Positions 44,884 to 53,426 of a DNA stretch of 64,000 nt are shown here, one piece after another (the stretch's first letter is position 1; each line of letters begins with the position of its first letter). A model generated the notes under the pieces. That model ran no database searches and was not told where the DNA came from. It worked only from the letters and a program-made list of their open reading frames with translations. Source of the stretch: Candidatus Rokuibacteriota bacterium (GTDB taxonomy: Bacteria; Methylomirabilota; Methylomirabilia; Rokubacteriales; CSP1-6); the NCBI GenBank assembly GCA_016200085.1, contig JACQFL010000008.1:62001-126000 (forward strand), read 5' to 3'. The translations under genes and the position numbers were made by a program.

Positions 44884-45816
44884 ATGTTCAGTCGCCTGCT
44901 TCTCGTCGCGACAGGGCTCGTCGTGTTGCTCTGTCCCATCGCGGTCACGGCGCAGAAGGACGTCAAGGATCACCCACTCGTCTCGCGGTTCCAGGGATCC
45001 GAGGTACTGGAATACAAGACGTCGGAGTTCGATGAATTTCCCCTCGCCCTCGGACCGATCGTCGATAAAGACGTCTTCACGAAAGTTCAGCGCCTCGAAG
45101 GCCAGGTGACGAAGTTCAAGTACAGTGTTCCCGTCACTCGATCAGGAGTGGAAATCAGCCGAAGCTACCGGGATGCCCTGCAGCGGAGCGGATTCGAAAT
45201 CCTTTTCGCCTGCGATGGGAAGGCGTGCATATCGGACAAGTTCAAGTACGGCTACACGGGCACTGCTTCCGGAATATGGTGCACGAACTGCGAAGAGCCC
45301 ATGCGCTACCTTGCCGCGAAGCTGTCTCGGCCGTCCGGGGATGCGTATGTCTCACTCGTCGTCGAGAAGGATAAATACGAAGGCGGCACGTGGCTGAGCA
45401 TCATCGAAGTCAAGCCGATGGCGGGCGGAACAGTGACGGTGAACGCGCAGGCTCTCGCCACTGACATCACGGCGGCGGGTCACGTCGCGGTGTACGGCAT
45501 CTACTTCGACACCGGCAAGGCCGCCATCAAGCCTGAATCGAAGCCAGTCCTCGAAGAGATCGCCAAGCTTCTCGGTATGCAGCCGGCGCTGAAGCTCCAT
45601 GTCGTGGGGCATACGGACAACGTCGGCGCGTTCGCGTCGAACATCACGCTTTCAAAGCAGCGCGCGGATGCGGTCGTCAGCGCGCTGGTGACCGAGTATC
45701 ACATCACGGCCGCACGGCTGCAGGCCAATGGGGTCGGTTCGCTGGCCCCTGTCGCTTCGAATGCCGCGGAAGAGGGACGAGGCAAGAACCGTCGCGTCGA
45801 GCTCGTCGCGCAGTAG
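44884..45816 (+). CDS. OmpA-family outer membrane lipoprotein-like protein (DUF4892-like N-terminus)
   Basis: 310 residues. Signal peptide about 1-23 (LLLVATGLVVLLCPIAVTAQ). Residues 25-190 are beta-rich with a Cys-containing segment (FACDGKACISDKFKYGYTG), like DUF4892 proteins. The C-terminal OmpA domain has VAVYGIYFDTGKAAIKPESK, LHVVGHTDNVG, LSKQRADAV and GKNRRVEL, and binds peptidoglycan. Base composition is noticeably less GC-rich than neighbouring genes, which may indicate transfer. GGAGG precedes the ATG at 44884. Confidence 0.87.
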   Translation: MFSRLLLVATGLVVLLCPIAVTAQKDVKDHPLVSRFQGSEVLEYKTSEFDEFPLALGPIVDKDVFTKVQRLEGQVTKFKYSVPVTRSGVEISRSYRDALQRSGFEILFACDGKACISDKFKYGYTGTASGIWCTNCEEPMRYLAAKLSRPSGDAYVSLVVEKDKYEGGTWLSIIEVKPMAGGTVTVNAQALATDITAAGHVAVYGIYFDTGKAAIKPESKPVLEEIAKLLGMQPALKLHVVGHTDNVGAFASNITLSKQRADAVVSALVTEYHITAARLQANGVGSLAPVASNAAEEGRGKNRRVELVAQ

Positions 45817-45850
45817 TCGGCGCCACGCCCATGGCGGCGTGCCGGCCCCG

Positions 45851-45871
45851 CGTGAGGCGTCGCGCCTCACG
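45851..45871 (+). terminator. Hairpin downstream of the OmpA-like gene
   Basis: CGTGAGGCG, loop TCG, CGCCTCACG: 9 perfect pairs 35 bases after the stop. No T-tract follows. The rest of the 241-base gap to the thiolase-like gene shows a possible -10 (GATACT, 45996-46001) but no clear -35 box. Confidence 0.45.
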
Positions 45872-46057
45872 GCGAGGGAGGCGCTTCTGGCGGCGGCGGC
45901 GGGGGGGGAGACCCTCGAGCCGGCAGGGTCGGAAGGACGGCTGGTCGGCGGGCGCCGGGGCTCTCGCGGACAAGTCCGCAGGCGCGCAATTGTGCGATAC
46001 TCCGGGGTGAGCTACCACGGCGAGAACATCCGCCCCGGCATCGAGGGAGGCAAGTAC

Positions 46058-47257
46058 ATGGCGAGCAACGGCATTCGTGACCGGGTGGCGATCGTCGGCA
46101 TGGGGTGCACGCAGTTCGGCGAGCGCTGGGACAAGAGCGTCAACGACCTGCTCGTCGACGCCACCAAGGATGCGCTGGCCTCGGCGGGGATCGAGCTGCC
46201 CATGGTCGACGCCTTCTGGCTCGGCACGCTCTTCTCGGGCCAGAGCGGGCTCACGCTGAGCCGCCCGCTCAAGATCGACTACAAGCCCGTGAGCCGGCTC
46301 GAGAACTACTGCGCGACCGGCTCCGAGGCCTTCCGCAACGCCTGCTACGCCGTCGCCTCCGGCGCCTACGACGTGGCCATGGCCATCGGCGTCGAGAAGC
46401 TGAAGGACTCAGGCATCTCCGGCCTGCCCGGCCTGGCCGCGCCGAGCGACGGGACGAAGGCTCCGCTCACCGCGCCCGCCAGCTTCAGCCTGCTCGCGCC
46501 CGCCTACTCCAAGAAGTACGGCGTGGAGAAGGACCAGCTGAAGGAGGTCATGACCCGCATCGCGTGGAAGAACCACAAGAACGGCGCGCTCAACCCCCGC
46601 GCGCAGTTCCGCAAGGAAGTGCCGAAGGAGACGATCGCGTGCTCGCCGCTGGTGGCCGGGTCGCTCGGCATCTTCGACTGCTCGGGTGTGAGTGACGGCT
46701 CCGCCGCGGCGATCGTCGTCCGCGCCGAGGACGCCCACCGCTACACCGACCGGCCGCTCTACGTGAAGGCGCTCTCGTTCGTGGCCGGTCCGGCCAACGG
46801 CCCGATGGACCCCGACTACGACTACACGACCTTCCAGGAGGTCGTCGTCTCCGCCGCCGACGCCTACGCCCAGGCGGGGATCAAGGACGCGCGCGCCGAG
46901 CTGGCCATGGCCGAGGTCCACGATTGCTTCACCCCGACCGAGCTCATCCTCATGGAGGACCTTGGCTTCTCCGCGCGGGGCACGGCATGGAAGGACGTCC
47001 TCGCGGGCACGTTCGACCTCGAGGGCGAGCTGGCCGTCAACCCGGACGGCGGCCTGAAGTCGTTCGGCCACCCGATCGGCGCCTCCGGCCTGCGCATGCT
47101 CTTCGAGTGCTGGCTGCAGCTGCGCGGCGAGGCGGGCAAGCGCCAGATCGCCAGCGTCGGTCGCGGCCGCAGCCTCGCGCTCACCCACAACCTCGGCGGG
47201 GCGCCGGGCGAGTGCGTGTCATTCGTCAGCGTGGTGGGCTCCCAGCCCAGCAAGTGA
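46058..47257 (+). CDS. Thiolase-like acyl-CoA acetyltransferase
   Basis: 399 residues; the ATG at 46058 has GGAGG 7 bases upstream. The family is the lipid-transfer/SCP-x-type thiolase group: RVAIVGMGCTQFGERWDKS, the nucleophile Cys in LENYCATGSEAF, AEVHDCFTPTELI, and the base motif GHPIGASGLRML. The C-terminus reads HNLGGAPGECVSFVSVVG. It likely works with a DUF35-type protein such as the fused domain encoded at 43398, in thiolytic or condensing steps on an unknown acyl-CoA. Confidence 0.88.
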   Translation: MASNGIRDRVAIVGMGCTQFGERWDKSVNDLLVDATKDALASAGIELPMVDAFWLGTLFSGQSGLTLSRPLKIDYKPVSRLENYCATGSEAFRNACYAVASGAYDVAMAIGVEKLKDSGISGLPGLAAPSDGTKAPLTAPASFSLLAPAYSKKYGVEKDQLKEVMTRIAWKNHKNGALNPRAQFRKEVPKETIACSPLVAGSLGIFDCSGVSDGSAAAIVVRAEDAHRYTDRPLYVKALSFVAGPANGPMDPDYDYTTFQEVVVSAADAYAQAGIKDARAELAMAEVHDCFTPTELILMEDLGFSARGTAWKDVLAGTFDLEGELAVNPDGGLKSFGHPIGASGLRMLFECWLQLRGEAGKRQIASVGRGRSLALTHNLGGAPGECVSFVSVVGSQPSK

Positions 47258-47277
47258 CGCCGTCCCGGTGGTGCCAC

Positions 47278-47301
47278 GGCCGGTCGCGCGCGCGACCGGC
47301 C
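47278..47301 (+). terminator. Terminator-like hairpin after the thiolase-like gene
   Basis: GGCCGGTCGC, loop GCGC, GCGACCGGCC: 10 perfect pairs, followed by GTTCGTCGTTCGT, 21 bases after the stop. It lies between convergent genes. Confidence 0.6.
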
Positions 47302-47349
47302 GTTCGTCGTTCGTGAGGCCTCATTCGATCCTGACGATGATTCCCGCGA

Positions 47350-48582
47350 TCACCCCGCGTCCTGCCGCGGCGCCACGCGCCCCGCTGGCGGACCGAGCGC
47401 CATGGCGGCGAGCAGCGGCAGCAGCGGGACGTAGTTGCGCGACTCGTAGAGCCAGCTGAAGCAGAGCCCGCCGAGCAGGATCAACGGCACCAGCGTCAGG
47501 CCGAGCGCCTTCAGCCGCGGGTCGATCACGCGCCATCGCCGCGCGATCGCCGGCACGAAGATGCCGACGAACAGGATCACCTGCAGGTAGTTCTGGTAGA
47601 CGGGCACGTCGGTGATGACGGCGGGATCGCCGACGAGGTTCGCCTTGATCATCAACCCGGAGAAGGAATGCAGCGGGCTCGCGCCGCGCCAGCCGAGCGG
47701 CCATCGCGTCCCGACGAAGGCCGCCGCGCACCCGGCGCCGAGCGCCGCTGCCTTCCACGTCACGGCGCGGCCCTCGCCCCGGTGACAGACCCAGTACGCC
47801 GGCACCAGGACGGCCGCCGTCTCCTTCGCGAGCATGCCCAGCAGCACCGCCGCCACCACCCCGGGCCACCAGTCCTCGACGATCCAGAGCAGGGCGAGCA
47901 CGAACAGCGCGTGGCTGATCGGATCGGTGAGCTGGCCCCAGTAGTACATGATCGAGAATGGGTAGAGCGCCAGGAGGATGCCGACGGCGATCCCCGCCTT
48001 CGCGGGGTCGTGGAAGAGGCGGACGAACCGGTAGCACGCGGCGGCGAGCCAGAAGTCGAAGAACCAGCGATAGGCCGCGCAGGCGAAGGCCCAGTCGCCG
48101 GTCAGGCGCTCGAGGCTCCGCGTGAACCCGTAGGGCAGCGGCCGGTAGATGTGCGGGAGCACGCTCGCGAGGAACGGCTCCGTCCAGTGGTTGAACACGG
48201 CGGCGTAGAGGTACTGCTGCCAGGCCCGGGCGTAGAAGAGCTCTTGCGGCCGGCCGCCGGGGGTGAGCGGCACGACGGCGACCCGGCGGTCCACGATCCA
48301 CCAGTGCAGCGCGGTCATGAGCCCGCCCGCCAGGACGAGCCCGAGGCCGAGGAGGACGGGGTGGCGCTCCGTCCGCCGCTGCGCCCTGATCCACAGCACG
48401 ACGGGCACGGCGAGGAGGGCGACGACCACGAGCTTCAGCCACAGGACGGGCAGCGCCGGCGGAAGCGCGGCGGGGCGCACCGGCCTGGGCTCGAGGAGGA
48501 GCGGGCCGAGCGAGGCGGCGGCGAGCGCGAGGAGACCGAGCGAGGCGAGCAGCGACGCCGGGGCGACGCGCCGCGGGGTCAC
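47350..48582 (-). CDS. Polytopic membrane protein, glycosyltransferase family 39/87-like
   Basis: 410 residues from GTG. About ten membrane helices are visible (LLASLGLLALAAASLGPLLL, LVVVALLAVPVVLWI, VGILLALYPFSIMYYWGQ, ALFVLALLWIVEDWW, VAAVLLGMLAKETAAVLVPA and others). The motif LLGMLAKETAAVLVP between helices and the PFSIMYYWGQLTDP loop resemble polyprenyl-phosphate-dependent mannosyltransferase-like proteins. The first extracytoplasmic loop lacks a convincing DE/ED motif, so the assignment is tentative. The start overlaps the stop of the thioesterase gene (GTGA). Confidence 0.65.
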   Translation of the reverse strand: MTPRRVAPASLLASLGLLALAAASLGPLLLEPRPVRPAALPPALPVLWLKLVVVALLAVPVVLWIRAQRRTERHPVLLGLGLVLAGGLMTALHWWIVDRRVAVVPLTPGGRPQELFYARAWQQYLYAAVFNHWTEPFLASVLPHIYRPLPYGFTRSLERLTGDWAFACAAYRWFFDFWLAAACYRFVRLFHDPAKAGIAVGILLALYPFSIMYYWGQLTDPISHALFVLALLWIVEDWWPGVVAAVLLGMLAKETAAVLVPAYWVCHRGEGRAVTWKAAALGAGCAAAFVGTRWPLGWRGASPLHSFSGLMIKANLVGDPAVITDVPVYQNYLQVILFVGIFVPAIARRWRVIDPRLKALGLTLVPLILLGGLCFSWLYESRNYVPLLPLLAAMALGPPAGRVAPRQDAG

Positions 48583-49016
48583 GCTCCCTTCGCGGCCTTC
48601 CAGCGATTCATCTTGTCCTGCAGCCGCGGCATCCGCTGCGCGCCGTCGACGATGAAGCGCTCGTGGCGCCCCTTGCCCACCTCGTCGAGCTCGTCGCGGA
48701 CCTCCACGCGGAAGGCGAGCCGCCGGCGATCCACCTCTTCGAGCTCCACCGTGATCGTCAGCGTCATCCCGACGGGCGTCGCGGCCAGGTGGCTGATGTC
48801 GACCCGGGTGCCGACGCTCGACTGGCCGGGGGCGAGGTGGGGCTGGACGGCCTCGATGGCCGTCTGCTCCACGAGCCGGATCATGTCGGGGGTCGAGAGC
48901 ACGCGGATGGGCTCGCTGCGCAGGTGCGCGGGCGTCATCTCGTCGGTCACCGTGACCGAGCGCGAGTAGTTGAGTCCGGCCGACAGCGGTGTGGGCGCCC
49001 CGCTCGTGGCGGTCAC
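48579..49016 (-). CDS. Hot-dog thioesterase, fluoroacetyl-CoA thioesterase (FlK)-like
   Basis: 145 residues from GTG. Conserved features of the FlK-like group are LSTPDMIRLVEQTAIEAVQP with the catalytic-type Thr/Glu region, PGQSSVGTRVDISHLAATPVGM with the His, and GKGRHERFIVD. FlK-type hot-dog proteins hydrolyse small acyl-CoA esters; most homologues do not act on fluoroacetyl-CoA. It overlaps the thioredoxin-fold gene stop and the downstream membrane protein start, forming a three-gene coupled unit. Confidence 0.85.
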   Translation of the reverse strand: MTATSGAPTPLSAGLNYSRSVTVTDEMTPAHLRSEPIRVLSTPDMIRLVEQTAIEAVQPHLAPGQSSVGTRVDISHLAATPVGMTLTITVELEEVDRRRLAFRVEVRDELDEVGKGRHERFIVDGAQRMPRLQDKMNRWKAAKGA

Positions 49017-49717
49017 AGCGAGCCCAGCGTCAGCCGCGTGTAGAGCAGGCTGATCATCTCGTCGACGGCGGCACACTGCCAGACGCGGAAGAACGGCGAG
49101 GCCTGCAGCGCCATGAACTCCCGGCCTCCACGCTGCTTCGTCTGGTCCTCCGTCTCGCCCGGCCGCGGGCGGCGGATGTGCCCGTACAGGATGCGATCCT
49201 TGTGGTAGATCGCGGGGAACTCGAGGTAGGTGTAGAGGTGCTGGAAGTCCTTGGTGAAGAAGGCCGCCACCGGGATGGACTGGAAGCGCTGGCCGTCGCG
49301 CTCCTTCAGGAACTGCGCCATGAGATCGGCGTTGGGCGATTCCGTCGGGTCGGGCAGCCCCGCGCCGAAGCGGGTGCCGTCGCGCGTGAAGATGCGCAGC
49401 TCGAGCCCCGCCGTCTCCGCGATGCGGGCCAGCATCGGCACGTCGCGCCGGCAGTCCGACGACCACTCCTCCGAGATGACGAGGATCTTCGCGGGCCCGT
49501 CGGGCCGCGCGGCGAGCCACTTCCAGGCCGCCGCCTGGGTGTCGGACAGGCGCGCATCCCGCAGGGCGTCGCGCAGGAACTGGCTGTAGTCCACGCGCAC
49601 GCCGCGGCCGTCCTCGCGCTTGAGGTTCTCGGGGGTGCCGACGTAGGCGACGTACTGGCCGAAGGTCATGCCGGAGGCGAACCGCGCGGGGCTGACGGCG
49701 GGCGGCTTGCGATCCAC
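49013..49717 (-). CDS. Thioredoxin-fold protein
   Basis: 234 residues. The GTG at 49717 has a perfect AAGGAGG 5 bases upstream and is preferred over a frame extension to 49768. The middle shows a thioredoxin-like strand and active-site region ILVISEEWSSDCRRDVPML, with one Cys where thioredoxins have CxxC, then RIFTRDG and SIPVAAFFTKDF (cis-Pro region). It resembles the thioredoxin-family proteins of about 200 residues often seen in soil bacteria. With a single Cys it may act as a peroxidase-like or structural protein. Function inferred from fold only. Confidence 0.75.
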   Translation of the reverse strand: MDRKPPAVSPARFASGMTFGQYVAYVGTPENLKREDGRGVRVDYSQFLRDALRDARLSDTQAAAWKWLAARPDGPAKILVISEEWSSDCRRDVPMLARIAETAGLELRIFTRDGTRFGAGLPDPTESPNADLMAQFLKERDGQRFQSIPVAAFFTKDFQHLYTYLEFPAIYHKDRILYGHIRRPRPGETEDQTKQRGGREFMALQASPFFRVWQCAAVDEMISLLYTRLTLGSL

Positions 49718-49785
49718 GACGATCCTCCTTAGAGTCTGAGGGCCAGCGGGTCGCTGGCACTGTAGCACAGCCAGGGAGGCCGCCG

Positions 49786-50865
49786 GTGAAGGTCACCCGC
49801 ATCGAGAGCGCCGTGCTCGCCGTGCCCATGGTCAAGCCCGTGGCGCTGTCGTTCGCCGAGCATCGCCTCGTCGTCGCCACCCTCCACACCGACGACGGGC
49901 CGACGGGTCTCGGCTACAGCCTCTGCTTCGGCGGCGGCGGCGCCGAGGCGGTGCAGGTCTACCTCGAGACGCGGCTCAAGCCGCTGCTCCTCGGCGAGGA
50001 CCCGCTCTTCGTCGAGCGGCTCTGGGAGAAGATGTACCGCGCCGATCGCGGCATCAAGCGCCAGGGCGTGGCCGCCTACGCGCTGAGCGCGCTCGACATC
50101 GGGCTCTGGGACATCGTCGGCAAGACGGCCGGGCTGCCGCTCTACAAGCTCTGGGGCGCGGTCACAGACCGCGTGGACGCCTACGGCAGCGGGGGCTGGG
50201 GCGACTACGCCATCGACGACGTCGTCGGCGAGGCGCAGAAGTACGCCGCCGCCGGCTGCCGCTACTACAAGATGAAGATCCACGATCCGGATCCACGCGA
50301 GAATCGCCGGCGCGTGGAGGCGGTGCTGAAGGCCCTCGGCGAGCGGGTGCGGCTGATGGTCGACGCCAACCAGAAGCTCGACGTGCTCGGCGCCATCCGC
50401 CAGGCCCAGGCGCTCGAAGACCTCGACCTCGTGTGGCTCGAGGAGCCCGTGCTCGCCGACGACGTCGCCGGCTGCGCGGAGGTCGCGCGCGCGATCAGGA
50501 TCCCCGTGGCCACGGGGGAGAACGCCTACAGCCGCTACGAGTTCCGCGAGCTCATCGAGCGCGGGGCCGCCCGGTACCTGATGCCGGACGTCTGCCGCGC
50601 CAACGGCTTCAGCGAGACGCTGAAGATCGGCCGCCTCGCCGCCGCCCACCAGCGACTGCTCTCGCCCCACGTCGTCCACGAGCTGTCGCTGCACGTGGCC
50701 GCGGCGCTGCCCAACGCCTTCCTGGTGGAGTACATGGACTGGGCGCCGGCCGATCTCTTCACCGGCCTGCCGCACTGCGAGGGCGGCGCCTTCCGCGTCC
50801 CCGACCGCCCGGGCCATGGCATCGCGCTCGCCCCGGACGCCCTCGCGAGGTACCGGGCCCGCTGA
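49786..50865 (+). CDS. Mandelate racemase / muconate lactonizing enzyme (enolase superfamily)
   Basis: 359 residues from GTG, with GGGAGG upstream. The capping domain (residues 1-120) and the barrel carry superfamily residues: KMK (catalytic Lys) in CRYYKMKIHDPDP, metal ligands Asp in LMVDANQ, Glu in VWLEEPV and Glu in ATGENAYSR, and a His in LSPHVVHELS as the second base. This is an acid-sugar dehydratase or racemase type of enzyme abstracting a proton alpha to a carboxylate. Substrate not assignable. It is divergent from the thioredoxin/thioesterase unit and convergent with the FKBP gene. Confidence 0.88.
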   Translation: MKVTRIESAVLAVPMVKPVALSFAEHRLVVATLHTDDGPTGLGYSLCFGGGGAEAVQVYLETRLKPLLLGEDPLFVERLWEKMYRADRGIKRQGVAAYALSALDIGLWDIVGKTAGLPLYKLWGAVTDRVDAYGSGGWGDYAIDDVVGEAQKYAAAGCRYYKMKIHDPDPRENRRRVEAVLKALGERVRLMVDANQKLDVLGAIRQAQALEDLDLVWLEEPVLADDVAGCAEVARAIRIPVATGENAYSRYEFRELIERGAARYLMPDVCRANGFSETLKIGRLAAAHQRLLSPHVVHELSLHVAAALPNAFLVEYMDWAPADLFTGLPHCEGGAFRVPDRPGHGIALAPDALARYRAR

Positions 50866-50866
50866 C

Positions 50867-51544
50867 CTACTGCTTCACGATCTCCAGCAGCTCCACCTCG
50901 AACACCAGCGTGGCGCCGGGCTTGATCATCGGCGGCCGTCCCTGGTCGCCGTAGGCGACGTTCGACGGGCACACCAGCTTGGCCTTGCCGCCGACCTTCA
51001 TCTGCTGCACGCCCTCGGTCCAGCAGGGGATGACCCCGTTCAACGGGAACGTGACGGGCTGGCCGCGCTGCACCGAGCTGTCGAAGACGGTGCCGTCGGT
51101 CAGCGTGCCGTGGTAGTTGACCTTCACCGAGTCCGTCGTCTTGGGCGAGGCGCCCGTGCCCGCCTTGAGCGTGGTCATGATCGCCCCCGACGGCAGCTTG
51201 GTCGCGCCCTTCTCCGCTACGGCCTTGTCGAGGAACGCCTGGCCGACCTTCTTCTCCGTCATCGCCAGGGCGGCGAGCCGGGTCTTCTGAAGCTCCTGGA
51301 GCTTCGGACCGTAGACTTGTAAATCGACCTTGCGCTCGTGCCTGAGCACGCCGTCCTCGAGGCCGGAGGCGACGAACTTCAGCTCGGTCTCGCTCAAGTT
51401 GAACCCCGCCAGGCTCTGGCTGATCGCCAGCCCGAGAGCGTACAGCATCTTCTGGTCCTCGCTCTGCAGCGCGGGGCCGGCGGCCCCGGCGCTCGAGACG
51501 ACCAGGAGCAGGACGAGGATCGACGGCAGGAGGGCCTTCCTCAT
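50867..51544 (-). CDS. FKBP-type peptidyl-prolyl cis-trans isomerase, exported (FkpA/Mip-like)
   Basis: 225 residues; the ATG at 51544 has AAAGGA 6 bases upstream (an ATG five codons earlier is possible). Signal peptide about 1-22, then an N-terminal helical dimerisation domain (DQKMLYALGLAISQSLAGF, then LSETELKFVASGLEDGVL) as in Mip/FkpA. A C-terminal FKBP domain follows (VKVNYHGTLTDGTVFDSSVQ, VIPCWTEGVQQMKVGGK, then PSNVAYGDQGRPPMI). It assists folding of periplasmic proteins. It ends one base after the convergent enolase-superfamily gene. Confidence 0.92.
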   Translation of the reverse strand: MRKALLPSILVLLLVVSSAGAAGPALQSEDQKMLYALGLAISQSLAGFNLSETELKFVASGLEDGVLRHERKVDLQVYGPKLQELQKTRLAALAMTEKKVGQAFLDKAVAEKGATKLPSGAIMTTLKAGTGASPKTTDSVKVNYHGTLTDGTVFDSSVQRGQPVTFPLNGVIPCWTEGVQQMKVGGKAKLVCPSNVAYGDQGRPPMIKPGATLVFEVELLEIVKQ

Positions 51545-51628
51545 GATGAGTCCTTTCATCGACGCCAGGATGGGACCATGAAACCACCGTACCAGCCCCC
51601 GCGGAGAAAGCGAAGCGAATCCAGCCGT

Positions 51629-52480
51629 CTAGATCCCACGCTCCATCCTCGGGTCGAGGGCGTCGCGCAGCCAGTCGCCGACCAGGTTGATCCCGAGCAC
51701 GAGCAGGAGGATGGCGAGCCCGGGGAAGAGGGCGAGCCACCAGCCCGTCGTGATGTAGTTCCGGCCCTCGTCGAGCATCGCGCCCCAGGACGGCGCCGGC
51801 GGCGGGATGCCGAGCCCGAGGAAGGAGAGGGAGGCCTCGGCGATGATGATCCGCGCCACCGAGAACGTGGCGACCACCGTGATGGGGGCCAGCACGTTGG
51901 GCAGGATGTGCCGCAGCATCAGATAGCCGTCGGCGGCACCGAGCGCGCGCGCCGCCTCGACGAAGTCGCGGTGCTTGAGCGAGAGGACCTCGCCGCGCAC
52001 GATGCGCGCGTACGTCACCCAGCCGCTCACCCCGAGGACCAGGATCACGTTGAGCAGGCTCGCGTCGAGCACCGCGAGCACGGCGATGGCGAGCACCAGC
52101 GCGGGAAAGCCGAGCTGGATGTCGCCCAGGCGCATGAGCGCGTCGTCCGGCCAGCCGCCGTAGAAGCCCGCCACCAGCCCCAGCACGACGCCGAGCACGC
52201 CCGCGATCGCGACCGACGCGAAGCCGACGACGAGCGAGACGCGCGCGCCGTAGAGCAGGCGGCTCAGCACGTCGCGTCCGAGAGTGTCGGTACCGAGCGG
52301 ATGGGTCCACGAGCCCCCGGCCGCCCACGCCGGCGGCGTGAGCCGGTCGATGAGGCGGTTCTTGATCGGATCTGACGGGGCCAGCGCCGGCGCGAGCAAG
52401 GCCATCAGCACGGTCGCGACGATGACGACGAGCCCCGCGAGGGCCAGCCGGTGACGGCCCGCCCGGGCCAGGGAGCTCAC
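51629..52480 (-). CDS. Dipeptide/oligopeptide-type ABC transporter permease (DppC-like)
   Basis: 283 residues from GTG, six membrane helices. HPLGTDTLGRDVLSRLLYGAR is the DppC/OppC N-terminal signature. The cytoplasmic EAA loop (FVEAARALGAADGYLMLRHILP) contacts the ATPase. PSWGAMLDEGRNYITTGWWLALFPG is also typical. It forms a heterodimer with the DppB-like protein encoded 13 bases upstream. No ATPase genes are adjacent: the next gene on this strand is the FKBP. Confidence 0.92.
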   Translation of the reverse strand: MSSLARAGRHRLALAGLVVIVATVLMALLAPALAPSDPIKNRLIDRLTPPAWAAGGSWTHPLGTDTLGRDVLSRLLYGARVSLVVGFASVAIAGVLGVVLGLVAGFYGGWPDDALMRLGDIQLGFPALVLAIAVLAVLDASLLNVILVLGVSGWVTYARIVRGEVLSLKHRDFVEAARALGAADGYLMLRHILPNVLAPITVVATFSVARIIIAEASLSFLGLGIPPPAPSWGAMLDEGRNYITTGWWLALFPGLAILLLVLGINLVGDWLRDALDPRMERGI

Positions 52481-52493
52481 ACGCGCCTCGCGC

Positions 52494-53417
52494 TCACGGC
52501 AGGCGCACCCGCGGATCGACCACCGTGTAGAGGAGGTCGACGAGCACGTTGAGCGCGACGAAGATCACCGCGAAGACGAACACGCCCGCCTGGATCACCG
52601 GGAAGTCGCGCGCCGGCACGGCCTGGACGACCAGCCGGCCGAGCCCCGGCCACGAGAACACGGTCTCGATGATGATCGCGCCGCTCAGCATGAAGCCGAG
52701 CGAGAGGCCCGTCACCGTGATCACCGGGATCGCCGCGTTGCGCAGCGCGTGGCGGTAGATCACCAGCCCCTCGCCGAGACCCTTGGCGCGCGCCGTGCGG
52801 ACGTAGTCCTGCTGCAGGACCTCGAGCAGCCCCGAGCGGACGAGGCGGACGTTCTGGGCGAGCGGAGCCGCCGCCAGCGTCACCGCCGGCAGCACGAGGT
52901 GACGCCAGCTGCCCGCGCCGTACGCGGGGAGCAGCCCCCCCAGATGGACCGCGAAGAGCAGGATCAGCATCAGCCCCAGCCAGAAGCTCGGCATCGATTG
53001 AAGAAACAGCGAGCCGAGGCGGCTCAGGTGGTCGGGCGCCCGGTCGCGGTGCGTGGCCGAGACGACCCCGAGCGGGACGGCAAGGACCGTCGAGAGGACC
53101 AGGGACGCCAGCGCGAGCTCGGCGGTGGCCGGCCAGAAGTGCTCGAGCACCATGCGCATGGCCGGGCGCCGGTCGCGGATCGAGGTGCCGAAGTCGCCGC
53201 GCGGCACCGATCCGAGGAACTCGACGTACTGGACCCACATCGGCCGGTCGAGGCCGAGCAGGTGGCGGGCGTGGGCGATCTCGGCCTGGGTCGCCGTCTG
53301 GTCGACGAGGAACGCGCTCGGGTCACCCGTGAGGCGGACGAGGAAGAAGACGACGGTGACGACGCCCCAGACCACGAAGAGGGCGTGCAGCAGCCGCCGG
53401 AGCAGGAAGCGCCGCAT
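52494..53417 (-). CDS. Dipeptide/oligopeptide-type ABC transporter permease (DppB-like)
   Basis: 307 residues. LLRRLLHALFVVWGVVTVVFFLVRL is the DppB N-terminus. GDFGTSIRDRRP, PSFWLGLMLILLFAVHL and the EAA loop VRTARAKGLGEGLVIYRHALRN are family hallmarks, and ETVFSWPGLGRL closes the last loop. Located between the substrate-binding protein gene and the DppC-like gene, with 9 bases from the former. Confidence 0.93.
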   Translation of the reverse strand: MRRFLLRRLLHALFVVWGVVTVVFFLVRLTGDPSAFLVDQTATQAEIAHARHLLGLDRPMWVQYVEFLGSVPRGDFGTSIRDRRPAMRMVLEHFWPATAELALASLVLSTVLAVPLGVVSATHRDRAPDHLSRLGSLFLQSMPSFWLGLMLILLFAVHLGGLLPAYGAGSWRHLVLPAVTLAAAPLAQNVRLVRSGLLEVLQQDYVRTARAKGLGEGLVIYRHALRNAAIPVITVTGLSLGFMLSGAIIIETVFSWPGLGRLVVQAVPARDFPVIQAGVFVFAVIFVALNVLVDLLYTVVDPRVRLP

Positions 53418-53426
53418 GCGGCGCGG

